From contig CACFZE010000005.1 of the NCBI GenBank assembly GCA_902570695.1, forward strand, positions 1 through 64,000: a stretch of 64,000 nucleotides of DNA, given 5' to 3'. Positions 1 to 8,910 of the stretch are shown in pieces (positions within the stretch are counted from its first letter, which is position 1; each line of letters starts with the position of its first letter). A program made the position numbers and the translations under genes. The notes under the pieces were generated by a model that searched no databases, had not been told where the DNA came from, and saw only the letters and a program-made list of their open reading frames with translations. The stretch is from an uncultured Pelagibacteraceae bacterium (GTDB lineage: Bacteria > Pseudomonadota > Alphaproteobacteria > Pelagibacterales > Pelagibacteraceae).

Positions 1-1645
1 ATGTTGGTGTTAACATTCCATTTTCAATTGAAAATTTTTCTCTTATTAAAAAAAATTTTTTTATATTTTCTATTTTAGAAAGATTACTATTTAAATCTTT
101 TAGTTTATTTTCAATTTTTTCTTTTTTAATATTATAAAATTCATCTTTTAAAACTATTAATGCAACTAAATATGGCTTGTTATCTCCATATACAACTGCC
201 TGATCAATAAATTCTAAATTTACAAGTTCATTTTCTATTTTTAGTGGTGAAATATTATCTCCTCCAGGAGTAATAAGGATATCTTTTTTTCTATCTGTAA
301 TTTTTAAAAAGCTATTTTCAATTACTCCAATATCTCCTGTATGAAGCCAACCATTTATTAATACTTTTTTTGTTTCCTCTTCATTATTCCAATAACCCAA
401 CATCACATTTTCACCCTTAACTAAAATTTCACCATCTTCGGCTATTTTAACTTCATTTCCCTTAAATGGTGGACCAACTGTTTCTATTCTAATATCACCT
501 ATTGGATTACAGCTCACCACAGGAGAAGTTTCGGTTAATCCATAGCCTTGCAGAGTTGGTAAACCAATAGCATTCAGGAAATATCCTACTTCTTTGTCTA
601 AAGCTCCACCTCCAGAGACAAATGTTTTAAGTGATCCTCCAAATTGTGATTTTATTTTTTTCCTGACCAATTTATCCAGGATGCTATCTTGTATTTTTTC
701 AGAAATATTTAATTTTTCTTTTTTTATTTTTTTTAGGCCTAATTCTAACATTTTTAATATTAATTTTTTTTTTAATCCTGTAGATTTTTTAAAACTTGCA
801 TTTATTTTTTGATAAAGATTTTGATAAAATCTTGGTACCGCAGTCATAATTTCAGGAGAACAATCATTCATATTCTTAACTAATTTATCAATGCTCTCTG
901 CATAAAAAATTCTAGCTGCTACTGTAATTTGTACAAATTGAACAGTATGTTCATAAGAATGTGAAAGTGGAAGCCAAGTGAGGAAACGTGGCTGTTCTTT
1001 AGATAACAATGGTTTTAGAATATCTATTGCGCCCTCACAATTATTTAAAATACCTCCATGACTTAAAATAACACCTTTAGGATTTCCTTGTGTTCCTGAA
1101 GTATAAATTATGCAAGAAGGGTCTTTTCTTGAGGCTAAAGATTTATGAACTGGTAAACTTTTTTTATTATTATTATGTATTATGTCTTCTAAATTAAAAT
1201 ATTCAATTTCAACATTTGGTAATTTTTCAAATGAAAATATTTTTTTTATAAATTTTTTATCCTTAATAATATTTTTCAATTTATTAAATTGTTCAATGTT
1301 TGAAACAAAAATTACAGTTGGAGTGCAATCATTAATAATATAATCATAGTCATTTTCTACGTAAGTTGTATAAGCTGGAACTGTTATCCCGTCTGACAAC
1401 ATAATTGATAAGTCAGTGATAAACCACTCAGGTCTATTTTCAGAAACTAACAAACATCTATCACCCTTTGATATTAATTTTCTTAATTCATTAGAAACTA
1501 AATTAATAAAATCATATGTATCCTGCCAAGAATAATTTTTTCTTTTATCACCTAAAGCTGACAATAAGATTTTATCTTTATTAGTTTGATTATTAAATTG
1601 ATAAAAGAATAAATCAGTTAAATTATTAATTTGTTTCAAGTTCAT
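1..1645 (-). CDS. long-chain acyl-CoA synthetase (AMP-forming), C-terminus cut by window edge
   Basis: The reverse frame opens at ATG 1645-1643 (MNLKQINNLTDLFFYQFNNQ) and stays open to the window edge, giving about 548 residues. It activates fatty acids to acyl-CoA through an acyl-adenylate. The ATP/AMP-binding loop YTSGTQGNPKGV lies near residue 180, GYGLTETSPVV near 366-376, and the hinge stretch TDRKKDILITPGG near 448. The last readable residues, NGMLTPT, sit where this family normally has a short tail before its end, so I estimate 40-60 residues are missing. A tRNA-Leu lies just upstream on the same strand. The exact substrate chain length cannot be read from the sequence. Confidence 0.9.
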   Translation of the reverse strand, partial: MNLKQINNLTDLFFYQFNNQTNKDKILLSALGDKRKNYSWQDTYDFINLVSNELRKLISKGDRCLLVSENRPEWFITDLSIMLSDGITVPAYTTYVENDYDYIINDCTPTVIFVSNIEQFNKLKNIIKDKKFIKKIFSFEKLPNVEIEYFNLEDIIHNNNKKSLPVHKSLASRKDPSCIIYTSGTQGNPKGVILSHGGILNNCEGAIDILKPLLSKEQPRFLTWLPLSHSYEHTVQFVQITVAARIFYAESIDKLVKNMNDCSPEIMTAVPRFYQNLYQKINASFKKSTGLKKKLILKMLELGLKKIKKEKLNISEKIQDSILDKLVRKKIKSQFGGSLKTFVSGGGALDKEVGYFLNAIGLPTLQGYGLTETSPVVSCNPIGDIRIETVGPPFKGNEVKIAEDGEILVKGENVMLGYWNNEEETKKVLINGWLHTGDIGVIENSFLKITDRKKDILITPGGDNISPLKIENELVNLEFIDQAVVYGDNKPYLVALIVLKDEFYNIKKEKIENKLKDLNSNLSKIENIKKFFLIREKFSIENGMLTPT

Positions 1646-1653
1646 ATATTTTT

Positions 1654-1740
1654 TGGTGGGCAAAGAGAGAATCGAACTCTCACAGTATTGCTACTATTGG
1701 ATTTTGAGTCCAACGCGTCTACCAGTTCCGCCATTCGCCC
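1654..1740 (-). tRNA. tRNA-Leu (anticodon CAA), CCA end encoded
   Basis: Read on the minus strand, the 5' acceptor arm GGGCGAA pairs with TTTGCCC, with one G-T pair. The D-arm contains AACTGGTAGACGCG. The anticodon stem TTGGA/TCCAA holds the loop CTCAAAA, giving anticodon CAA for the UUG codon. A long variable arm follows, as expected for leucine tRNAs, then a T-arm with TTCGATT. Discriminator A and an encoded CCA complete an 87-nt class II tRNA. Confidence 0.95.
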
Positions 1741-1805
1741 ATTTATTTTTAGTTTCATAGAATATAAATAATAGTATTAAAACACTATTTATATTAAAAG
1801 AAAAT

Positions 1806-2414
1806 ATGTTTAAGGAACTATTTAATAAAACAATTAAACTTGCAGGACATAAAAATTCAAAAAAAATTTTAGGTTTTATATCTTTTATTGAGAGTTTCAT
1901 ATTTCCTATTCCACCAGATGTTCTTATTATTCCAATGACTATTGCCGACAGACAAAGATGGATGAAGATAGCAATTATTGCTACGACGGGATCCGTCTTA
2001 GGTGCATGTTTGGGATATTTCATAGGATATGTTTTTTTCAATGAAATTGGAATTATGATTTTTGAGCTTTACGGTGTAGATAATACGTCATTTTTAAAAG
2101 ATAAAATTTCATCAGATGGGGGAGTTTTTGCATGGGCAACGTTGCTGGCTATAGCGGGTTTTACACCCATCCCATTTAAATTACTCACAATAACAAGTGG
2201 GTTTGTTCAATTTAATATTATCTATTTTATAATTGTCTCATTAATAACAAGAGGATCTAGATTTTTTATAATAGCTTTCTTAGTTGGAAATTTTGGTCCA
2301 GCTATGAAAACTATAATTGAAAAAAAGCTGCTTAAAGTTTCAATTATAATTTCAATTGTATTAATAGTTTTTGCTTTTTTAATTTATAAATTTTTACAAA
2401 ACTTTATGAACTAA
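1806..2414 (+). CDS. YqaA/DedA-family (SNARE-associated, VTT-domain) membrane protein
   Basis: This is a 202-residue integral membrane protein. Proline-rich FPIPPDVLIIP (about residues 33-43) and the later FTPIPFKLLTITSG resemble the two re-entrant loops of the VTT/DedA fold, and hydrophobic spans surround them. The family is linked to lipid or proton-dependent transport across the inner membrane, but this member's substrate is not evident. The gene sits immediately before dsbB with a one-base gap, so the two are probably co-transcribed. A YqaA-dsbB-coq7 order fits other alphaproteobacteria as I recall them. Confidence 0.8.
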   Translation: MFKELFNKTIKLAGHKNSKKILGFISFIESFIFPIPPDVLIIPMTIADRQRWMKIAIIATTGSVLGACLGYFIGYVFFNEIGIMIFELYGVDNTSFLKDKISSDGGVFAWATLLAIAGFTPIPFKLLTITSGFVQFNIIYFIIVSLITRGSRFFIIAFLVGNFGPAMKTIIEKKLLKVSIIISIVLIVFAFLIYKFLQNFMN

Positions 2415-2415
2415 A

Positions 2416-2889
2416 ATGAATTTTATTTTAAAAAGAAAAAATATTTATTTACTAATTTTTATATACTCAATTATTGCTATAACTTCTGCGATCTATATTG
2501 AAAAAGTTCTTGGATATTTACCTTGTAAATTATGTATTTATCAAAGAATTCCTTTTTTAGTAGCGATCTTTATTTGTTTTTTGGGATATAACTATTTTAA
2601 ATCTGATAGAGTATTAATTGCTTTAATCATTACATTCACACTAAGCACTGCTCTCGCAGGATACCATTTTGGTATAGAAAATGGCTTTTTTGATGAATAT
2701 GCTGGTTGTACAAACATAAATATAGATATAACGAATAAAGAAAAAATAATCGAAAGTCTTGGAATGGTTAAAAATTGTAAAGATGTAGAGTTTACTATTT
2801 TAGGCATATCTTTATCTGGATTGAATTTTATAACATCTTTACTAATTGTATTATTTTCGCTAAGAGCTCTTGTTTATGAAAAAGACTAA
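2416..2889 (+). CDS. dsbB: disulfide bond formation protein DsbB
   Basis: DsbB is a four-helix inner-membrane protein that reoxidises DsbA by passing electrons to ubiquinone. The first redox pair is in YLPCKLCIYQR (C37, C40). The second periplasmic pair is C98 (AGCTN) and C121 (KNCKD). At 157 residues the length is normal. It follows the YqaA-type gene by one base and its 3' end overlaps coq7, a ubiquinone-biosynthesis gene, so the cluster combines quinone making and quinone use. No dsbA is in the window. Confidence 0.9.
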   Translation: MNFILKRKNIYLLIFIYSIIAITSAIYIEKVLGYLPCKLCIYQRIPFLVAIFICFLGYNYFKSDRVLIALIITFTLSTALAGYHFGIENGFFDEYAGCTNINIDITNKEKIIESLGMVKNCKDVEFTILGISLSGLNFITSLLIVLFSLRALVYEKD

Positions 2890-3409
2890 CAAGAAAATAT
2901 TAGAAAAATTTATTAGAGTTGATCACGCAGGTGAAAGAGGTGCAATTAAAATATATGAAGGTCAACTTTTAGCACTGAAAACATTTAAAAAGGATCCTGA
3001 ACTATTAAAATTAGTTGAGGAAATGAGAGAACATGAGCAAGAACATAGTGAATTTTTTGAAAATGAAATCAGAGAAAGAAATATAAAGCCAACTAAATTT
3101 TTACCACTATGGGATTTATTAGGAGTAGGTTTGGGTTTTGGTTCAACAATATTAGGAAAAAAAGCAGCAATGCTATGCACTGCATCTGTTGAGGAAGTAA
3201 TTGATAAACATTATCAAAATCAAATAGATCAACTACAAGATGATGAAAAAAAACTTAGAGAAAAAATTAAAAAATTTAGAGCTGATGAATTGGAACATAA
3301 AGATATTGCATATGAGCACGGTGCGACAAAAAAAGGATTATATTCAGTTATGGATAAAATTATTAAAACTGGCTCAAAAATTGCTATAAATATCTCTGAA
3401 AAAATTTAA
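2876..3409 (+). CDS. coq7: demethoxyubiquinone hydroxylase, Coq7 type
   Basis: Coq7 is a di-iron monooxygenase that hydroxylates the ubiquinone ring late in biosynthesis. The carboxylate and histidine ligands are visible in RVDHAGERGA (E20), EMREHEQEH, SVEEVIDKHY and ADELEHKDIAYEHG. I chose ATG 2876 (MKKTNKKILEKF, 177 residues) over an in-frame TTG six bases earlier. Either start overlaps the end of dsbB, which suggests coupled translation. Its stop overlaps the convergent HNH gene by four bases. Confidence 0.92.
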   Translation: MKKTNKKILEKFIRVDHAGERGAIKIYEGQLLALKTFKKDPELLKLVEEMREHEQEHSEFFENEIRERNIKPTKFLPLWDLLGVGLGFGSTILGKKAAMLCTASVEEVIDKHYQNQIDQLQDDEKKLREKIKKFRADELEHKDIAYEHGATKKGLYSVMDKIIKTGSKIAINISEKI

Positions 3410-3978
3410 CTAGGATCTAATTCTACATCCCAATATAAATAATCCATCCAACTACTGTGAAGAAAATTAGGAGGAAAATTCTTCCCATTTCTATGAAGAT
3501 CTTCTGTTGTTGGTTGAAAAGGCCATTGATTTAACTTCATTCCAGAATTTTTTAGCAGTCTTCCACCTTTTTTTACATTACATGCTGAGCAAGCAGTTAC
3601 AACGTTTTCCCAATCAGTTTTGCCACCTTTTGATCTTGGAAGAAGATGGTCAAAAGTTAGTTCATCATTACTTCCACAATATTGACAACTAAACTTATCT
3701 CTTAGAAAAACATTAAATCTTGTGAAATTTGGATTTGAACGTGGCTTTATAAAAGATTTTAATGCAATAACACTCGGTAACTGCATAGAAAAAGATGGGC
3801 TTCTTATCATTCTATCATAATGACTTACAATTGAGACTCTATCTAAAAATACAGATTTTATAGCATCTTGCCATGACCATAATGATAAAGGATAATAACT
3901 TAATGGTCTATAATCTGCGTTGAGAACTAGAGCAGGACATTTTTCGAGTGAAAGGTTCTCATTGATCATCAAAGTCAT
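3406..3978 (-). CDS. HNH endonuclease family protein
   Basis: This 190-residue protein has a central HNH nuclease domain. A CQYC zinc knuckle is followed by LTFDHLLPRSKGG (the H of HNH), then WENVVTACSACNVKKGG with the asparagine and a second CxxC. The N-terminal part (CPALVLNADYRPL) matches the common stand-alone bacterial HNH family, whose biological role is still unclear. There is no intron, intein or restriction-modification partner next to it, so I read it as a resident gene and not a mobile nuclease. It converges on coq7 with a four-base overlap. Confidence 0.85.
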   Translation of the reverse strand: MTLMINENLSLEKCPALVLNADYRPLSYYPLSLWSWQDAIKSVFLDRVSIVSHYDRMIRSPSFSMQLPSVIALKSFIKPRSNPNFTRFNVFLRDKFSCQYCGSNDELTFDHLLPRSKGGKTDWENVVTACSACNVKKGGRLLKNSGMKLNQWPFQPTTEDLHRNGKNFPPNFLHSSWMDYLYWDVELDPS

Positions 3979-4035
3979 AATTATTTAATATATTATATAT
4001 TATTATTAATCAATGTAACAAAAAATTAATTCTCT

Positions 4036-4692
4036 TTAAATATCAAAATTATCTTTGATAAATTTTAATGCATTACTTGAAGCTTCAACTGGTATATGAT
4101 GGTCGCAGTCTTTGATCATTAAAGTTTCTATTCTAATATTATTGCGTGTAAAAAAATCTTTTGCTTCCAATAAATTGTAGGGTGGAACTATTTCATCCTT
4201 TTCACCATGAATTAATAAAGTTTTTGTTTTGGACACCAATCTTAAATTTAGATCTTCTTTGTCAATTATCTTTCCAGAAAATCCAACAATACAATTAAAA
4301 GGATCTTTAGAAGTTAAGCCCAAATTTATTGACATCATGCACCCCTGACTAAATCCAGATAAACATATCTTTGAATTTTCCAAATTATATTCTGCTTTAA
4401 CTTCTTCAATATACTTTCTTAATCTATCTTCAGCTTTTTTTACTTCATTTAAAATATAATTTTTATCATTTGTTTCTAAATCAAACCATTGATAACCAAT
4501 AGGATTAATTTTACATGGTTCATGTCCATTCGGGCATAAAAAGACTGTATTGGTTAAAAACCTTTTCCAATTCAGAGTTAACATACTTATATCTTTTCCA
4601 TCTCCACCATATCCATGAAGTAAAATTACTGCATTTTTGATTTCAGACCCACTTTCAGGTTTTATAATTGTTGATTCAAGGCAAAATGTCAT
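4036..4692 (-). CDS. alpha/beta-hydrolase carboxylesterase/phospholipase family
   Basis: This 218-residue cytoplasmic esterase belongs to the carboxylesterase/phospholipase family. LHGYGGDG near residues 25-32 forms the oxyanion region. GFSQG places the nucleophile at S115, D166 lies in HGEKDEIVPP, and the catalytic histidine is in DCDHHIP (H198 or H199). No signal peptide is present. The physiological ester is unknown. The ATG at 4692-4690 directly precedes the family-typical N-terminus. The gene is divergent from the HIG1-type gene, with a 49-bp gap that must hold both promoters. Confidence 0.85.
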   Translation of the reverse strand: MTFCLESTIIKPESGSEIKNAVILLHGYGGDGKDISMLTLNWKRFLTNTVFLCPNGHEPCKINPIGYQWFDLETNDKNYILNEVKKAEDRLRKYIEEVKAEYNLENSKICLSGFSQGCMMSINLGLTSKDPFNCIVGFSGKIIDKEDLNLRLVSKTKTLLIHGEKDEIVPPYNLLEAKDFFTRNNIRIETLMIKDCDHHIPVEASSNALKFIKDNFDI

Positions 4693-4741
4693 AGATAAGT
4701 AATTATGTTTTTTTATTTTAAAAAGAAACTAAAATCAAAGT

Positions 4742-4942
4742 ATGATTTCTGAAATATTTGTTAAAATTGCAGCGATTGTTTTGCTTGTAGCCGTAGCTGT
4801 AGTCTTAATTCTTGGGATTAGAACTCTTTTTAAAGGAGACGGAGATAAAAAAACATCTAACAAATTAATGCAGCTAAGAGTTTTACTGCAATTTGTGGCT
4901 ATAATTGTGCTTGTAGCATTAGCTTACTTTTATAAGAATTAA
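4742..4942 (+). CDS. small twin-transmembrane protein, HIG1-domain type
   Basis: This is a 66-residue protein with two hydrophobic helices (about residues 7-28 and 48-64). They flank a basic loop ending in SNKLMQLRVLLQF, which matches the HIG1/twin-transmembrane family. Eukaryotic relatives help assemble respiratory complexes. A similar role at cytochrome oxidase is plausible here but not shown. It converges on tlpA with a four-base overlap. Confidence 0.7.
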   Translation: MISEIFVKIAAIVLLVAVAVVLILGIRTLFKGDGDKKTSNKLMQLRVLLQFVAIIVLVALAYFYKN

Positions 4943-5469
4943 TTTAATTCATTTAACCAATTTAAAAATTCATCACTGTCAAAATCTATTGAACCAACAA
5001 TTCTTGCAAACTCATAACCATCTTTATCAATGAATAGTGTTGTGGGTAGTCCTCTTAATTTTAAATTTTTTGCAATTCCAGCACCATCACCAACAAAAAC
5101 TTGTAATTTTTCTATGAGAAGTTCGTCAAAAAACTTTTTAGATGTATTAATATTTTCTCCACCTATATTTATTGGGATAATCTTTATTTTTTTTTCATCC
5201 TTGAGAATTTGAAGGTTGTTTAAAGATGGCATTTCCTCTCTACAAGGAGCACACCATGTTGCCCAAAAATTCAGAATAATTAATTCAGATTTAAAGTCTT
5301 TCAAATTAACTTTGTTTCCAGCCTCATTTAAAAAGTCAAAAGACTTAATTTTTTGTTTTTCTTCGTAAATTATTAGATTTTTTATATTAGGCGCTTCTAT
5401 TGAATATGAAGAGCTAAATGATATGAAGTAAAGAAATATTATTTTAATGGATATAAATATAAATTTCAT
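4939..5469 (-). CDS. tlpA: TlpA-like periplasmic thioredoxin
   Basis: TlpA-type proteins are membrane-anchored or periplasmic thiol-disulfide reductases. The active site is FWATWCAPCREEMPS (C73, C76), and the cis-proline loop is LRGLPTTLFID. I chose ATG 5469 (MKFIFISIKIIFLYFISFSS), which gives a signal sequence and 176 residues. An upstream in-frame start would run into argH. A tlpA-like gene divergent from argH is a familiar alphaproteobacterial arrangement. Only 19 bp separate the two start codons. Confidence 0.85.
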   Translation of the reverse strand: MKFIFISIKIIFLYFISFSSSYSIEAPNIKNLIIYEEKQKIKSFDFLNEAGNKVNLKDFKSELIILNFWATWCAPCREEMPSLNNLQILKDEKKIKIIPINIGGENINTSKKFFDELLIEKLQVFVGDGAGIAKNLKLRGLPTTLFIDKDGYEFARIVGSIDFDSDEFLNWLNELN

Positions 5470-5488
5470 AGATTTATAATTGAATAAC

Positions 5489-6877
5489 ATGAGTAAAAAT
5501 AAAAACAATAAACCAATTTGGGGGACAAGAATTAAAAAAAATGCCTCATCTTTATTTAAAAAAGTTGGTGGTTCATTACCAGTAGATAAAAGACTATTTA
5601 AAGAAGATATCGAAGGATCAATTGCTCATGTCGAAATGCTTCACAAACAGAAAATTATAAATTACAGAATAAAGAATAAAATAATCTGGGGATTAAAAAG
5701 AATTAAAAATGAAATTATAAAAAAAAAGTTCAATTTTGATTATGAATTAGAGGATATTCATATGAATATAGAAAACAGATTATTTGAACTGATTGGTGAT
5801 GATGCTGGATATGTTCATACTGCTAGATCTAGAAATGATCAGGTAATTACCGACCTTAAATTATGGTTAAAAGAAGCAACAAAAAAAATTATAATTTTAT
5901 TAAATAATACAAATTCAAATATTCTAAATCTTGCACAAAAAAATATCAGAACAATTATGCCAGGATTTACACATTTAAAAAATGCACAACCATTGTCTTT
6001 AGCACATTATCTACTAGCATATGTTGAAATGTTTAGGAGAGATAAGAAAAAATTTAAGAATAATTTAGAATTTTTAGATGAAAATCCTTTAGGTGTAGGG
6101 GCTTTATCTGGTACTTCTTTTAAAATTGACAGAAATTACACCACAAAAAAACTTAAATTTAAAAAACCAACAAATAATTCTGTAGATACTGTATCTGATA
6201 GAGATTTTGTTTTAGACTTTTTGTATTCTTCTCTAGCTTGCTCTTTACACATTTCCAGAATTGCTGAAGAACTTATAATTTGGAATTCTGATGCATTCAA
6301 TATGATAACTTTAAATGATAAATTAGTAACTGGTTCTTCTATAATGCCACAAAAAAAGAATCCAGACCCACTGGAATATTTAAGAGGTAAAACTGGAATA
6401 TTTATTGGAAATATCAATTCTATGATTTCAATATTAAAAGGCTTACCCTTATCATATTTTAAAGATTTACAGGATGACAAAGAAATTGTTTTTAAAACAA
6501 ATGATCAATTAAAAATATCACTATCATTATTGAATGATGTATTAAAAAATTTAATAATAAATAAAAAAAGTATGGTATCCCTTGCGGATAAAGGATTTAC
6601 TACAGCTACAGATTTATCTGATTACATTGTAAGAGAACTTGGATATCCGTTTAGAAAGGCATACATACAAACAGCAAAAATAATTAATCTAGCTGAAAAA
6701 AAAAACAAAAAACTTCACGAACTAGAATTGAAAGAAATAAATCAAATTGAGCCAAAACTTACATTAAATGTTTATAAAATACTAAATTTAGAAAATTCAA
6801 TTAATTCAAAAAAATCTTATGGCGGAACTTCTTTTGAGAACGTTAAGAAAATGATAAAAAAAGCAAAAAATGAGTAA
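5489..6877 (+). CDS. argH: argininosuccinate lyase
   Basis: ArgH splits argininosuccinate into arginine and fumarate, the last step of arginine synthesis. TARSRNDQV lies near residue 111 and the superfamily signature SSIMPQKKNPDPLEYLRG near 280. HLKNAQPLSLAHYL carries a conserved catalytic-region histidine. From ATG 5489 (MSKNKNNKPIWGTR) it has 462 residues, the usual length. A TTG nine bases earlier is in frame but less likely. It overlaps lptM by eight bases and starts the argH-lptM-lysA run. Confidence 0.97.
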   Translation: MSKNKNNKPIWGTRIKKNASSLFKKVGGSLPVDKRLFKEDIEGSIAHVEMLHKQKIINYRIKNKIIWGLKRIKNEIIKKKFNFDYELEDIHMNIENRLFELIGDDAGYVHTARSRNDQVITDLKLWLKEATKKIIILLNNTNSNILNLAQKNIRTIMPGFTHLKNAQPLSLAHYLLAYVEMFRRDKKKFKNNLEFLDENPLGVGALSGTSFKIDRNYTTKKLKFKKPTNNSVDTVSDRDFVLDFLYSSLACSLHISRIAEELIIWNSDAFNMITLNDKLVTGSSIMPQKKNPDPLEYLRGKTGIFIGNINSMISILKGLPLSYFKDLQDDKEIVFKTNDQLKISLSLLNDVLKNLIINKKSMVSLADKGFTTATDLSDYIVRELGYPFRKAYIQTAKIINLAEKKNKKLHELELKEINQIEPKLTLNVYKILNLENSINSKKSYGGTSFENVKKMIKKAKNE

Positions 6878-6986
6878 AAAAATTTTAATTATTATACTTT
6901 GTTTGTATTTTGTAGTTGCTTGTGGGCGTAAAGGCGATCCAGAGTATAAATCTGAATTAATTAAGAATGTTAAAAAAGTATTATGA
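6870..6986 (+). CDS. lptM: LptM-type small lipoprotein (38 residues)
   Basis: This short frame reads MSKKILIIILCLYFVVACGR and ends ...KKVL. The N-terminus is a lipoprotein signal with lipobox VVAC (lipidated C18), followed by GRKGDPE, the hallmark of LptM/YifL lipoproteins. LptM assists oxidative maturation of the LPS translocon LptD in Escherichia coli; the same job here is inferred. It overlaps the end of argH by eight bases and its stop overlaps the lysA start as ATGA, so the three genes look translationally coupled. An argH-lptM-lysA order is common in alphaproteobacteria. Confidence 0.85.
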   Translation: MSKKILIIILCLYFVVACGRKGDPEYKSELIKNVKKVL

Positions 6987-8197
6987 GATATATAAGCAAC
7001 AAATTTTTTATTGAAGGAAAAAACATTGAAAGTTTGACAAAAAAATTTAATACACCTCTATACTGCTACTCTTATAAAAATTTAAGAGAAAATGTAGAGA
7101 ATTTTAAAAAAGCTTTTGAGGAAATTAAACCTTTAATTTGTTTTTCTGTAAAATCTAATTCAAATATTTCACTATTAAAAGAAATAAAAAAACTTGGCCT
7201 TGGGGCAGATGTAGTTTCAAAGGGTGAATTATATGCATCACTTAAAGCTGGTATTGATAAAAATAAGATAGTTTTCTCTGGAGTTGGTAAAACAAGAGAT
7301 GAAATTGAGTACGCTATAAAGCAAAAAATATTATTAATAAATTCTGAGTCATTGAGTGAAGTTTTGGCGATTGAATCAGCTGCAAAAAAACTAAATAAAG
7401 TTGTTGATATAGGACTAAGATTGAATCCAGATACAGATGCTGAAACATTGAAACAAATTTCAACTGGTAAAAGTGAAAATAAATTTGGTGTAGATAAAAA
7501 GACTTTTGTAAAAATTATTAATTTGATGAAACAATCAAAATTTATAAATATTAAATGCTTAAGCGTTCATATCGGTAGTCAAATCTTAAACCACAAACCC
7601 TACGAAAAAATGCTAAATGTTCTTGATAAACTTTTAAAAAATTTAGATTATAAATTTGAGTTCATTGATTTAGGTGGTGGGATGGGGATAAACTATGATA
7701 ATAAAACGAAAAAACTTAATTACACAAAATATAAAAAATTAATAATTAAATTTAAAAATAAATACAATTGTAAAATAATTTTTGAACCTGGAAGATCTAT
7801 AATTGGAAATGTTGGTATACTTGCGTCTAAAGTAATTTATTTAAAACACAACAAAACAAAAACATTTGTAATATTAGATGCGGCAATGAATGATTTGATA
7901 AGACCAGCTTTGTATAATGCAAAACATAGAATAGTTCCATCCCTAAGAAATATGTCACGATCAAAAAAAATATTAGAATTTGTAGGCCCTGTATGTGAAA
8001 CAACTGATAAATTTTTAACAGAAAAGAAATTTCAGAATATAAAAGAAAATGATATTATGATTATTTGTGATACAGGCGCCTATGGTTATTCACTATCATC
8101 TAATTATAATCTTAGATTAAGGCCTGCTGAAATTTTGATTAAAGGAAATAAAGTAAAGATTATAAGAAAAAGACAAAAAATAATAGATATTATCTAA
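6983..8197 (+). CDS. lysA: diaminopimelate decarboxylase
   Basis: LysA decarboxylates meso-diaminopimelate to lysine using PLP. The PLP lysine is K57 in CFSVKSNSN. VHIGSQI, the phosphate-binding FEPGRSI and the C-terminal VCETTDKF (substrate-side cysteine) and DTGAYGYS motifs are all present. The protein has 404 residues, normal for the family. Its ATG overlaps the lptM stop. dapB lies elsewhere in this window (53.8 kb). Confidence 0.96.
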   Translation: MRYISNKFFIEGKNIESLTKKFNTPLYCYSYKNLRENVENFKKAFEEIKPLICFSVKSNSNISLLKEIKKLGLGADVVSKGELYASLKAGIDKNKIVFSGVGKTRDEIEYAIKQKILLINSESLSEVLAIESAAKKLNKVVDIGLRLNPDTDAETLKQISTGKSENKFGVDKKTFVKIINLMKQSKFINIKCLSVHIGSQILNHKPYEKMLNVLDKLLKNLDYKFEFIDLGGGMGINYDNKTKKLNYTKYKKLIIKFKNKYNCKIIFEPGRSIIGNVGILASKVIYLKHNKTKTFVILDAAMNDLIRPALYNAKHRIVPSLRNMSRSKKILEFVGPVCETTDKFLTEKKFQNIKENDIMIICDTGAYGYSLSSNYNLRLRPAEILIKGNKVKIIRKRQKIIDII

Positions 8198-8211
8198 CAT
8201 AAAAACTTATA

Positions 8212-8910
8212 ATGAGAAATATCCTCTTTAAAAGTATATTTTTTTCTGGATTAATTTTAATATGTATTATTTTTCTTCCATCTTTATTACTACCAAAGAA
8301 AATCACTCTTTTTGGAGGTAAACTTTTTGGATACTGGTCCTCATTCTGTTTAAAAATTTTTTACTCAACCAGCATAGTAATAAAAGGTCAAGAAAACATA
8401 ATTAATAACGAAAATTTCTTTATTGCATGCTCTCATCAATCGATGTTTGAAACTTTTTTTTTACAAACAATATTTAATTCACCAATTTTTATTCTTAAAA
8501 AAGAACTGTTAAATATTCCGATATTTGGTTGGTATTTAAGAAAGATAGATTCTATTTCTGTGAATAGAAATAAAGTTTCAAAAGAAAACCTTAATTTTAC
8601 TGAAAAAATTAAAGAAGTTATGGAAAAAACAAAAAGACCTGTAATAATTTTTCCACAAGCCACTCGAGTTCTACCAGATGAAATTATTCCTTTTAAAAAA
8701 GGGGTTGGAAGAATTTACAGAGAATTAAATGTAAAATGTCAACCCGTCGCTATTGACTCTGGAAGAGTATGGCCAAAATCTGGAAAGATGAAGCCTAATA
8801 AAACGATTACTATTTCTATTTTAAAACCAATTAATACAGGTATCGAAGAAACAGAATTTGTAAAATTATTACAAAAAGAAATTTATTCCGAGCTTGGTCT
8901 TGCTAACTAA
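8212..8910 (+). CDS. plsC: 1-acyl-sn-glycerol-3-phosphate acyltransferase
   Basis: PlsC adds the second acyl chain to lysophosphatidate in membrane phospholipid synthesis. An N-terminal membrane helix (about residues 5-28) precedes the HX4(D/E) motif SHQSMFET. The later FPQATR takes the place of the usual FPEGTR-type motif. The protein has 232 residues. It follows lysA by 14 bp on the same strand and converges on dnaN with a four-base overlap. The HX4E form is, as I recall, common in alphaproteobacterial homologues and not by itself a sign of lost activity. Confidence 0.88.
   Translation: MRNILFKSIFFSGLILICIIFLPSLLLPKKITLFGGKLFGYWSSFCLKIFYSTSIVIKGQENIINNENFFIACSHQSMFETFFLQTIFNSPIFILKKELLNIPIFGWYLRKIDSISVNRNKVSKENLNFTEKIKEVMEKTKRPVIIFPQATRVLPDEIIPFKKGVGRIYRELNVKCQPVAIDSGRVWPKSGKMKPNKTITISILKPINTGIEETEFVKLLQKEIYSELGLAN

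Noticed and set aside
594-812. Plus-strand open frame of 72 codons
   Set aside because: It lies entirely antisense to the acyl-CoA synthetase and consists mainly of F, N, S and I from A/T-rich complement; no recognisable protein.
1694-2041. Minus-strand frame across the tRNA-Leu and the DedA-type gene
   Set aside because: It includes tRNA sequence and is antisense to a well-supported membrane protein.
3406-3978. HNH gene as part of a mobile element or restriction system
   Set aside because: No transposase, integrase, methyltransferase, terminal repeats or intron boundaries nearby; the neighbourhood is housekeeping.
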